The notes beneath the pieces were generated by a model. That model was not told the origin of the DNA. It searched no databases and saw only the letters and a list, made by a program, of their open reading frames with translations. Made by a program: the position numbers and the translations under genes. From contig CAZWLD010000008.1 in assembly GCA_964634685.1 (NCBI GenBank), forward strand, positions 1 through 64,000: a stretch of 64,000 nt of DNA, in the 5' to 3' direction. Source of the DNA: CAZWLD01 sp964634685 (GTDB lineage Bacteria; Bacillota_I; Bacilli_A; Acholeplasmatales; JAEDCM01). Shown piece by piece: positions 35,836 through 43,230 of the stretch; the first letter of the stretch is position 1, and each line of letters begins with the position of its first letter.

Positions 35836-35864
35836 TCGACTTGTGGCCAAATTTAGTGTATAAT
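35836..35864 (+). promoter_or_regulatory. promoter of the orphan Phd antitoxin
   Basis: TCGACT at 35836-35841, 17 bp, TATAAT at 35859-35864. GAGGAGGTG precedes the ATG at 35905. Confidence 0.6.
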
Positions 35865-35904
35865 ATAGATACAGTACATAAAATAATAGAGGAGGTGCAC
35901 ATTT

Positions 35905-36156
35905 ATGACCATTATTCCTATGCGTGATTTGAAAGATACAGTTGAGATTGAAAGACTATGTGCCGAAGCAGGAGGACCGGTGTTTGTTACGAAAAACGGA
36001 TATGGTAAACTTGTTGTAATGGATATTGAGTATTATGAGAAAACAATGAGGAAAATATTCGAAGCTAAGCTTGTAAACGAAGGTCTTTCGGACGTTGAAA
36101 ACGGCAAATTTGTGGATGGAGATACTGTAAAAGCAAAATTAGATAAAATAGAATAA
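35905..36156 (+). CDS. Phd/YefM-type antitoxin without adjacent toxin
   Basis: 83 residues with the Phd/YefM DNA-binding fold: MTIIPMRDLKDT, then GGPVFVTKNGYGKLVVMDIEYYEK. The GC content is visibly higher than in neighbours (for example GCCGAAGCAGGAGGACCGG), which hints at recent transfer. The C-terminal toxin-binding part is short. A terminator follows within about 50 bases and no toxin frame is present. It may be a solitary regulator or the survivor of a lost module. Confidence 0.78.
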   Translation: MTIIPMRDLKDTVEIERLCAEAGGPVFVTKNGYGKLVVMDIEYYEKTMRKIFEAKLVNEGLSDVENGKFVDGDTVKAKLDKIE

Positions 36157-36202
36157 CAAGCATTAGAGTAATTAATTTTCATTGACAAAAATATAAACTA
36201 AA

Positions 36203-36250
36203 ATATCAAAAAACCAACCTTTTATTTTTAGAGATTGGTTTTTTTGATAT
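36203..36250. terminator. bidirectional terminator
   Basis: Long inverted repeat, atatcaaaaaaccaa against ttggtttttttgatat, with a 15-base loop. It gives T-runs in both directions and serves the antitoxin gene (+) and the phosphotransferase gene (-). Confidence 0.8.
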
Positions 36251-37152
36251 TATTTACACTTTAAAATAAAATGATTTAACCCTTCCTTAATCTCCTTTAA
36301 GGAAACACAATCAATACTCTTCTTCAATATTTTTTCTGTTATCCATATTAAGAATAAATATCCATATTCATGCATTAATATTCCGTCAAATAGGTCATCT
36401 AAACAATGAGTTTTCATGAATTCACCAATCAATTCTTGATCAAAATTAAACAAATCAAAAAGAATTGTTGTATATTCACAAATAACAGGCGCAATATTTC
36501 CATCCGCAAAATCAATCAAGTATATTTCCCCATTTTTCCATAAAGTGTTATCACCAGTAATATCATTATGGCAGTAAACTAAATTCTTAGGCTTTACTTT
36601 TTTCAATTCTAAAAAAGCCTCTTCTCTTAATTGATCAGGAATATTATTCCATCTAACATTAGCTAAAGATTTTAAAACTGGGTCATAGTGATAAAAGAAA
36701 TCAATAGGCTTATTTAAATTATTAAGTAAAGCATTTAATTTATTAACAAAACAAACCTTGTCCGAATGATTAAAGGAATCAATAACATCACAAACCATAT
36801 CTCCATCAATATAATCATAAATCATATATCGAAATAAATATTTATCTAACACTTCACCAAAAAAATCTAAATGGTAGCTTTTGATCCCCAAGGAATTAGC
36901 ATATTTAACACCAAAGATTTCTTGTTTATAATCTAATTCAGTGTCAAAATCAGTTTCCTTGGGCGCAAAAATCTTTATTACCTTATTACCAATTAAAAAG
37001 CTTGCATTAGACCCTGCCTTCAAATTCCTTATTTCCTTCATTTCTAGATTATGCTTATGAAAAACAAATTCTATTAATCCTCTAAAGGCCTCAATATCCT
37101 GAAAAATAGAGCACCACGAATCCCATCCCTTAATCTCATATGAAAACAACAT
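36250..37152 (-). CDS. aminoglycoside phosphotransferase-fold kinase (APH family)
   Basis: 300 residues with the APH/choline-kinase fold. Catalytic loop CHNDITGDN with His195, Asp197 and Asn202, and the metal-binding DFADG at 214-218; N-terminal glycine-rich LKAGSNASF and a lysine in KVIKIF. Members phosphorylate aminoglycosides, choline, homoserine or other small alcohols; substrate unknown. It follows the membrane protein gene by two bases, so they share a transcript. A resistance role should not be assumed. Confidence 0.82.
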   Translation of the reverse strand: MLFSYEIKGWDSWCSIFQDIEAFRGLIEFVFHKHNLEMKEIRNLKAGSNASFLIGNKVIKIFAPKETDFDTELDYKQEIFGVKYANSLGIKSYHLDFFGEVLDKYLFRYMIYDYIDGDMVCDVIDSFNHSDKVCFVNKLNALLNNLNKPIDFFYHYDPVLKSLANVRWNNIPDQLREEAFLELKKVKPKNLVYCHNDITGDNTLWKNGEIYLIDFADGNIAPVICEYTTILFDLFNFDQELIGEFMKTHCLDDLFDGILMHEYGYLFLIWITEKILKKSIDCVSLKEIKEGLNHFILKCK

Positions 37153-37154
37153 TT

Positions 37155-37655
37155 CTAATCACCTCTTAATGCAAAATATATATTAACCAATAATAAGGAT
37201 AAATAATCCGTTTCGACATCAACTGCTTTTGTTTTATCAAAAAAGGATTTTCGGTTATTTGAGCCAAAAACAAACACAATAATAATAACGGCAATAGTAT
37301 CAAACAAAACTGTTCTTGAGGTTTTATACGCATCCTCATCTTTATTTCCAATAAAATGCTCAGAAAGATAAATAAAGAAAAAAAACAATATTGTCGTAAT
37401 AATATTATTTGTAAATCCATCAACATACAAGGCCGTTACTCCCGCAATTCCGCCCGATAAGGTGCTTGCCAAATATTCCGAAAAATCAGAACGAACACGA
37501 AGGATTTCTTTCGATAACTTATCCTCATCGAAGATAAGATTTGCTAAAACATCACCATAATAAGCTGTAATAAAACCATTAGAAATTCCATTTGCAAAGG
37601 AACAGGGTAAACTATCACCCTCAAAAAAGTTGCCCAATAAAACTTCAGCGTTCAT
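37155..37655 (-). CDS. putative membrane protein of unknown function
   Basis: 166 residues; family not recognised. Hydrophobic segments at about 90-108 (NIITTILFFFFIYLSEHFIG) and 117-133 (VLFDTIAVIIIVFVFG), with a weaker one earlier (STLSGGIAGVTALYVDG). Charged loops carry KDEDAYKTSR. It lies two bases before the APH-fold kinase gene and about 30 bases after the methyltransferase, so it belongs to the long minus-strand run from 41 to 36 kb. No function can be given. Confidence 0.6.
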   Translation of the reverse strand: MNAEVLLGNFFEGDSLPCSFANGISNGFITAYYGDVLANLIFDEDKLSKEILRVRSDFSEYLASTLSGGIAGVTALYVDGFTNNIITTILFFFFIYLSEHFIGNKDEDAYKTSRTVLFDTIAVIIIVFVFGSNNRKSFFDKTKAVDVETDYLSLLLVNIYFALRGD

Positions 37656-37684
37656 AATTTACCCACCAATATTAATCTATGTAA

Positions 37685-38804
37685 TTATTGATTATCTTCC
37701 ACTATAAGCTTATAAAGCGTTGGTTTAATTTGATATTTTAAAACCAATTCTTCGAGCTTATCCTTTATCTTTAAATTCTTATTCTTTGTCAAAACAGCCT
37801 TTATTAATAAATTCTTTGGCGAATTTTCAAAATCAATAAATTCCATAACATTGACACGATAACCAACAAGCTCTAAAATATTAGCTCGAATCGCATCCGT
37901 CATAATGGCACAAAAGCGGTCCTTCAAAATCCCATATTTATTTATTAATTCAAAACTTTCCTTTGGCATTTGCTTATTAAGCTCATGCTGGCAACAAGGA
38001 ACCGAAAATAAATATTTAACATCAAGCTTGATGGCATGATACATCGCATAATCCGTAGCCGTATCACAAGCATGCAAGGTTATAATCATATCAACCTTCG
38101 ATTTTGGCTTATAAAGCGAAATATCGCCAAGCTCAAAGGATAAATTCTTATACCCATATTTACAAGCTATTTGATTACAATTCTTAATTACTTCCTCTTT
38201 TAAATCAAGGCCAATAATATTAACATCCATTTTCTTAATCTCGACTAAATAGTAATAAAGAATAAAGGTTAAATAGCTCTTACCACAACCAAAATCGATA
38301 ATGTTAAGCTTTTTTTCTTGCCCGACCGTATCCTCAATTATTTCTAAAAAACGATTGATTTGCTTATATTTATCATAGTATGCTTTAACAACATAACCAT
38401 TAGAATTCATAACACCTAAATCCACTAAAGGTGGAACAACCAATCCTTCCTTTAACAAATAGTTTTTCTCTTTGTTATGCGGTATTACATCAACAATATT
38501 TTGGCTAGGCTTACTATTTTTCAAAAGCTTTCCTTTATCAGTAACTTTATAAAAATAGATTCGATCCTCGGTGTTTATTTCCGCTTGCTTGAAATCATTT
38601 GTCATAAGCTCACTTATTTTTTCTTTAGCTTTCTCTTCCGTTAAATTTTCATGAAAAACCTGCTGTCTTTGTAAATAAGGAAATTTGAATAAGCTCAGAG
38701 GATTTGATCAACACTCGATTAAGCTTAGCTTTAATATATAAGGAATCCTTACGCGGGTTAGAAAGATGTCCCTTTAGTATTGGTTTATTAATATCCTTTA
38801 GCAT
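37685..38804 (-). pseudogene. class I SAM-dependent methyltransferase gene with a frameshift
   Basis: The intact part (306 codons from 38605) has SAM motif I IIDFGCGKSYLTF, the acidic-loop segment NIIGLDLKEE and a CCQHEL motif. A natural N-terminus lies further upstream in another frame: ATG at 38804 with GGAGGA, then KPILKGHLSNPRKDSLYIK to ELIQISLFT. It joins the main frame (RQQVFHENLTEEKAKEK) only if one extra base in a short T or A run near 38665 is removed. A shortened protein from 38605 is still possible. Members with this N-terminus act on RNA or unknown targets. Confidence 0.7.
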
Positions 38805-38808
38805 AAAA

Positions 38809-39111
38809 TCATTCCTCCCTATTCAATTTATCCTTACGAATTTGTTGGTAGATTTTCATTCTCTGATTAAAGAGAATATTTTCTAAAATCGAATATAAAA
38901 CAATTAAAAAAATCATTACGCCAAATAATATCCAAAAATTGATTTTACAAAAATATAAAACCACAATCGAAATCAATATTATACCAATTAGCGGCAATAA
39001 AATAAACTGCATAAAGCGATGTCTTTGATTGTTCTTTTTTAAAACATCTTCATATTTTTCTCTAATAGCTGGATCAAAATCATATTTCTTAAAAATGTCT
39101 TCCCATTTCAT
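38809..39111 (-). CDS. small two-helix membrane protein
   Basis: 100 residues; family not recognised. Charged N-terminus (MKWEDIFKKYDFDPAIREKY), two hydrophobic helices at about 36-55 and 58-75, and a basic tail. It starts two bases after the TRIC-type gene and ends four bases before the methyltransferase start, so it is part of that operon. Function unknown. Confidence 0.65.
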   Translation of the reverse strand: MKWEDIFKKYDFDPAIREKYEDVLKKNNQRHRFMQFILLPLIGIILISIVVLYFCKINFWILFGVMIFLIVLYSILENILFNQRMKIYQQIRKDKLNREE

Positions 39112-39113
39112 AT

Positions 39114-39740
39114 TTATTCCTCTTTAATCTTTGGAAGGCTCCATTTAAAGGTTGAAGCCAAAATTCGAATTAACAATACTATTGCTATACATAAAATCGA
39201 GCCTAAGCTAAGACTTAAATTCAAATAATAAAACAAGTAGAAAACTAATCCACCTAAAATAGCCGCAACACAATAAATATGCTTTTTTAAAATATAAGGA
39301 ATATTTGAAACTAAAACATCGCGGATAATACCGCCACCAACGCCAGTCATAACACCCATAAACACAACAATTAAAATACTGGTATGTCCCAAATCAATCG
39401 TTTTTTGACAACCAAGGGCCACAAAAACACCTAAGCCTAGGGCATCACAAATTAATAAAAAGGTATTTAAATGAAGATTTTTGTGATGAAAAAAATAAAA
39501 GAACGAAAAGACAAAAATTGATGTTATCAATGCGATTAATAAATACAAGGGATTAGAAAACATTGCCGGGATTTGCCCAAGCATCACGTCGCGAATCATT
39601 CCGCCGCCACAGGCAGTCATACATCCTAAAATGATTACACCTAATAAATCAAGCTTATTCTTTATTGCGACGGTGGCCCCTGATATCGCAAAGGCAATTG
39701 TTCCTATCACCTCAAGGACTAAAATTAAAATCTCAGCCAT
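39114..39740 (-). CDS. UPF0126/TRIC-type membrane channel protein
   Basis: 208 residues from the ATG at 39740 (GGAGGA six bases upstream; an earlier ATG abuts it). Two repeated halves each end in a glycine-rich motif, GGGMIRDVMLGQIP and GGGIIRDVLVSNIP, typical of the YadS/YicG family related to trimeric intracellular cation channels. About seven membrane helices. Likely a potassium or other monovalent cation channel; the physiological role in bacteria is not settled. Confidence 0.88.
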   Translation of the reverse strand: MAEILILVLEVIGTIAFAISGATVAIKNKLDLLGVIILGCMTACGGGMIRDVMLGQIPAMFSNPLYLLIALITSIFVFSFFYFFHHKNLHLNTFLLICDALGLGVFVALGCQKTIDLGHTSILIVVFMGVMTGVGGGIIRDVLVSNIPYILKKHIYCVAAILGGLVFYLFYYLNLSLSLGSILCIAIVLLIRILASTFKWSLPKIKEE

Positions 39741-39848
39741 AAGCATTCCTCCACATTTGGATATTTACCAAAGACATTTTATCACAATAAAGACAAATTT
39801 CAACACCATTTTACAATATGCCACTATCTTCCTATATGACTATAAAAT

Positions 39849-40331
39849 TTATTTTTTAATCATATATTTCATTGGGGTAAATCTAATTCCATTCATTTCT
39901 TGTTCAGGGCCTAATGCAATAAAGCCGATATGTAAATAGAATGGTAATCCATATGGGGATGAATTCAAGGTAATATAAGATAAATCAGGATTTTCTTTTA
40001 ATAAATCATCAACCAAATAATTAAAAATAGCTCTCGCAATTCCTTTGCGATGATATTCCTTTTTGGTGAAAACTAAATTAATGTGGGTTTTATTACTACG
40101 CATTCCCATTAACGAAACTATTTTATCTCCATCAAAGGCTCCATAAATTGGACAAATGCCTTGCTTTGCCTTTTCGATAAATTCTTTATTTTCAACAATA
40201 TCCTTTTTAAAGGATTCAACTCCTAGGGGCCCATAATCAGGTGCTTCAAATTGCATAAAAACCTCTAAAGCTAAATTTAAAGCATCATTTACCTCATAAC
40301 TTTTTACTTTTCTAATCTCAATATTATCCAT
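39849..40331 (-). CDS. GNAT-family N-acetyltransferase
   Basis: 160 residues with the acetyl-CoA loop KEYHRKGIARAIFNYLV and the YITLNSSPYGLPFYLHIGF C-terminal strand-helix of GNAT enzymes. Substrate unknown. It starts 16 bases before mntP on the downstream side and may be co-transcribed with it under the manganese riboswitch. Confidence 0.85.
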   Translation of the reverse strand: MDNIEIRKVKSYEVNDALNLALEVFMQFEAPDYGPLGVESFKKDIVENKEFIEKAKQGICPIYGAFDGDKIVSLMGMRSNKTHINLVFTKKEYHRKGIARAIFNYLVDDLLKENPDLSYITLNSSPYGLPFYLHIGFIALGPEQEMNGIRFTPMKYMIKK

Positions 40332-40346
40332 TTTATTCCACTCCTT

Positions 40347-40922
40347 TTAAATAATACCAGTAATAAATATTTCCAAACCAATCGCAATCAAAATTATACC
40401 GCCTAAAATAGTTGCCTTATTCGATAGCTTCATTCCAAATTTTTTACCAATAAATAATCCACCTATACAAATAATAAATGTCACAAAGGCAATTATCAAG
40501 GCACATAATAATGCCATTGGCAAATCATATTCCGCAATCGTAAAGCCAACCGAAAGAGCATCAATCGAAGTCGCAACCCCTTGGATTAATAGAGCCCCAA
40601 GGCCAACCTTTGGTTTTTCTTCATCATCATCCTTAGACTTTATTCCCTCAATAAGCATCTTACCGCCAATGAATAATAAAAGCACTAATGCTATCCAAGG
40701 GATAAACTTCTCAAAGGACTCGAAATATTTAACTATTGTATGGACGCAAATCCAACCGAGCATTGGCATTACTCCTTGAAAAACCGCAAAAACTCCCGCA
40801 ATTCCACCCATTTTTTTCTTTTTCATTTCCGGTTCATTTAAACCATTCGCTAGTGACACCGAAAAAGCATCCATCGCCAAGCCAACGCCAAGCAAAATAC
40901 TATTAATAACAAAAATTATCAT
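40347..40922 (-). CDS. mntP: MntP-type manganese efflux pump
   Basis: 191 residues, about six membrane helices, with the MntP/DUF204 signatures GLAMDAFSVSLANG near the N-terminus and VATSIDALSVGFTIA in the second half; the aspartates in these motifs are the likely metal ligands. It exports Mn2+ to prevent toxicity. A yybP-ykoY riboswitch lies in its leader, the usual arrangement, and strongly supports the substrate. Confidence 0.94.
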   Translation of the reverse strand: MIIFVINSILLGVGLAMDAFSVSLANGLNEPEMKKKKMGGIAGVFAVFQGVMPMLGWICVHTIVKYFESFEKFIPWIALVLLLFIGGKMLIEGIKSKDDDEEKPKVGLGALLIQGVATSIDALSVGFTIAEYDLPMALLCALIIAFVTFIICIGGLFIGKKFGMKLSNKATILGGIILIAIGLEIFITGII

Positions 40923-40942
40923 CTTTATATCCTCCTGACTTT

Positions 40943-41107
40943 AAGAAAAAATCCAAGTACAATGTCTATACTTGGGCTTAAAATCATCATATATAGACAC
41001 CATGTATAGTACTTGCTATACATGAGTCTCGCAATTTAAAACAAGCCAGGTCAAAAAACCAGTATGTTGACTTGCTACGATATACGCTTGCTACTCCCTC
41101 ATGGGAT
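40943..41107 (-). promoter_or_regulatory. yybP-ykoY manganese riboswitch with terminator
   Basis: On the minus strand the aptamer is closed by CATGAG (41103-41098) and CTCATG (41026-41021), with the conserved GGGAGTAGC and GCGAGACTCAT segments. An alternative 9-bp stem CATGTATAG/CTATACATG follows. A terminator with arms CCAAGTA/TACTTGG (40953-40975) and a T-run lies just before mntP. Mn2+ binding should switch mntP on. Confidence 0.88.
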
Positions 41108-41184
41108 TTAATCGACAATATTTTAGCATTAATACAACTTTTTGTCAAATTGCAATTTGAAGTTTTAGATTATATATGCAACAC

Positions 41185-41613
41185 TTATTCAATAAATGTT
41201 ACATGATAATCGTCACACCATTCCTTTGCAAATTCCTTATAGCACTCGTCACGAAATTTATACCATTCTTCGTTAATTCCGAGATTAAAAATAGCGTCCT
41301 TAAAACGTCTAAATGCTCCCTTGCCGTGGATTGATTCCTCAAGCCTAGATTGAATAGACTCTGAAGGAATAGTGTAGATAAATCTTTCCATCATCGAATA
41401 TTCATCAACATCATATTTATTTGGAACCAAAATATAATCATCGTTGTATTCAATTTCTTCTATTAATTCTGAATTTTCTGCCCCATCAACTAAACCATCG
41501 AAAACGCAAATTAATCTTTCTTCTATCTTACTATAAAAAAATTTTAATTCCATATTTGAAGACTGAATTGCAAATAATAATTCCTCTAATTTTATGCTCA
41601 AATTTAACACCAT
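41185..41613 (-). CDS. UPF0158-family protein
   Basis: 142 residues from the ATG at 41613; a TTG a few codons later with AAAGGA upstream is an alternative. The middle matches UPF0158: DDYILVPNKYDVDEYSMMERF, then GKGAFRRFKDAIFNLGINEEWYKF. Small acidic proteins of this family have no known function. It stands alone upstream of the mntP riboswitch. Confidence 0.75.
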   Translation of the reverse strand: MVLNLSIKLEELLFAIQSSNMELKFFYSKIEERLICVFDGLVDGAENSELIEEIEYNDDYILVPNKYDVDEYSMMERFIYTIPSESIQSRLEESIHGKGAFRRFKDAIFNLGINEEWYKFRDECYKEFAKEWCDDYHVTFIE

Positions 41614-41653
41614 CCTTTGTCCATATAATACCATTATAAAATCCACTAGTAAA

Positions 41654-41676
41654 TAAAAAAAGGCAAAAGCGCCTTC
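41654..41676 (-). terminator. short terminator after the acetyltransferase
   Basis: Arms aaggc/gcctt (41660-41664, 41671-41675) with a T-run on the minus strand, about 110 bases past the 41786 stop. Confidence 0.5.
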
Positions 41677-41785
41677 GTATTAATTATTTAATTAGTTTTT
41701 TTTTAAAACCAAAGTTTCCCACAATGAGGACTAGTTAGCTTTCTTTTAGCTTCTATAAATCCATTTTTTTGTTCCTATGGACAAA

Positions 41786-42232
41786 TCACTTTAATTCTAA
41801 TATCATTTCAATTTCATTTTTAATGACAATCTTGTCGGTCTCATGAAATCCTACCTTACGATAAACATGACCGGCAATATCATTGCCAATCACATAATCA
41901 ATTGTGACATAATCGTATTTCTGCGATTTTCTCATAAGATCAATAATTTTATTTAAAGCCTCTGTTCCATATCCTTTATTTTGATACTCAGGTGGAAACA
42001 TGATTCTCCAAATCGCAATTGTTCTCTCTTCCAAATCCTCATCTAAAAGCATAAAGCCAACAGGAATGTCATCATCATAAATCGCAAAAGGATAAACATC
42101 ATTAGCCTCCCGATACACCCAAGCTTGAGCTAACGAATAAGCATTTGAAGCTACATAATTTTCCCCTTTTGGTCTTTTCATCCTAATTACATGGTCAAAA
42201 TTATCTTCGTTGATTTCTTTAAAATTAACCAT
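41786..42232 (-). CDS. GNAT acetyltransferase, spermidine-acetyltransferase-like
   Basis: 148 residues. GNAT core with PPEYQNKGYGTEALNKIID acetyl-CoA loop and GHVYRKVGFHETD. The overall pattern resembles spermine/spermidine acetyltransferases of the BltD/PaiA type, but the substrate is not certain. Its ATG follows the preceding kinase-like gene's stop directly, so the two are coupled. Confidence 0.82.
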   Translation of the reverse strand: MVNFKEINEDNFDHVIRMKRPKGENYVASNAYSLAQAWVYREANDVYPFAIYDDDIPVGFMLLDEDLEERTIAIWRIMFPPEYQNKGYGTEALNKIIDLMRKSQKYDYVTIDYVIGNDIAGHVYRKVGFHETDKIVIKNEIEMILELK

Positions 42233-42718
42233 TTATATCTCCTCTAACCACTTTGATGCATCTTCTCTGTTTTTAAAAATATAGATTTCTCTATCCTTAT
42301 ATTTTTTTAATAGATCATAAATGATAGGACGAATTTCATCTTGAAATTTTAAAACAAAATCAACTAATTCTTGGCTTAAAGTTTCTTCGACCCAGGGAAT
42401 ATCAGCTCTCTTTTTGCCTACTCTTGACTTTATTCCATTCATACATACATCCACACTATAATCTAAGAAAAAAATAGTATCACAAGCATTCATACGAATC
42501 TCAAAGGTTCTTTTATAATTCCCATCAATTATCCACTTATCTTGACAAACAATTGAATTAAGAATCTGGTCAAATTCTTCTTTTGAAATATTTGTCTTAT
42601 CTTCTTTCCACCAAATATTATCAAGATGAAATAAAGGTAATCCTTTTTTTTTGTTCAATTTGCCAGCAAAGGTACTTTTTCCACTTCCAGGACATCCAAT
42701 TACAATTATCTTTTTCAT
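42233..42718 (-). CDS. P-loop nucleotide kinase-like (FlaR/topology-modulation family)
   Basis: 161 residues. Walker A GCPGSGKST at 8-16, and the WIIDGNYKRTFEIRM and FFLDYSVDVC segments are typical of adenylate-kinase-like proteins annotated as FlaR or DNA topology modulation protein. True substrate unknown. The ATG overlaps the stop of a possible 55-codon frame upstream (ATGA), and the acetyltransferase follows directly. Confidence 0.85.
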   Translation of the reverse strand: MKKIIVIGCPGSGKSTFAGKLNKKKGLPLFHLDNIWWKEDKTNISKEEFDQILNSIVCQDKWIIDGNYKRTFEIRMNACDTIFFLDYSVDVCMNGIKSRVGKKRADIPWVEETLSQELVDFVLKFQDEIRPIIYDLLKKYKDREIYIFKNREDASKWLEEI

Positions 42719-42882
42719 ATGTTTTCAAACTCTCCTTTTTCATTTATTATTGGTTTGTTATAATTTTCCTCCTGTATACCTCTTAACCACATCATATATA
42801 CTATGAATTGAATCATAAAAATAAATTCTATCTTTTCCGTTATATAGGTAATCTTTATTTTCTCAGCAAAATTCTCCTTCAT
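42715..42882 (-). CDS. possible small membrane peptide coupled to the FlaR-type gene
   Basis: 55 codons from the ATG at 42882, ten bases after AAGGAG. Residues about 18-34 are hydrophobic (KIEFIFMIQFIVYMMWL), and the stop TGA overlaps the next start. The arrangement suggests translational coupling, but a second frame over the same DNA is also protein-like, so this could be a remnant of something else. Low confidence. Confidence 0.3.
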   Translation of the reverse strand: MKENFAEKIKITYITEKIEFIFMIQFIVYMMWLRGIQEENYNKPIINEKGEFENI

Positions 42883-43119
42883 TTCCCCCACACTCCTTAA
42901 TTACATTCGTAAGATTTACAAAATGATTATATCATGAAGAAGCCTCAAATAGAAAAAAAACAGTAAAAATATGGCGATACTATTAGTATCATTATGTATT
43001 GAACGCCTATTATTAATCATTTACTTCCATTTTGCCAAAAAAACCTTCACAATATGACACAAATCATATTGCAAAGATAAATTACAAATAATATTCATAA
43101 ATATCAATAATAATTCGAT
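42883..43119. other. spacer with no supported gene
   Basis: AT-rich; it would contain the promoter of the FlaR-type operon. No clear signal seen. Confidence 0.4.
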
Positions 43120-43190
43120 ATTTTTTCCGACGATTGGCGAAATATTTTTCCGACGATTGGCGATAATTTAACCGGTTATTTGGCAAATTT
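43120..43190. repeat. three tandem CCGACGATTGGCGA-type repeats
   Basis: Two nearly identical 23-bp units with core CCGACGATTGGCGA begin at 43127 and 43150. A degenerate third unit (CCGGTTATTTGGCAAAT) begins at 43172. They lie in an intergenic region beside the guaA terminator with no gene reading away from them at close range. Confidence 0.75.
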
Positions 43191-43191
43191 T

Positions 43192-43222
43192 AAAAAAAAC
43201 AGGCAATCAATTGACTACCTGC
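43192..43222 (-). terminator. terminator of the purine operon
   Basis: Inverted repeat with arms caggcaatc and gactacctg (43200-43221), followed on the minus strand by eight Ts, just past the guaA stop. Confidence 0.85.
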
Positions 43223-43230
43223 CATAAATT

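Noticed and set aside
36250..37152. Calling the APH-fold kinase an antibiotic resistance gene
   Set aside because: Only the general fold motifs are visible; many such kinases act on choline, homoserine or other metabolites.
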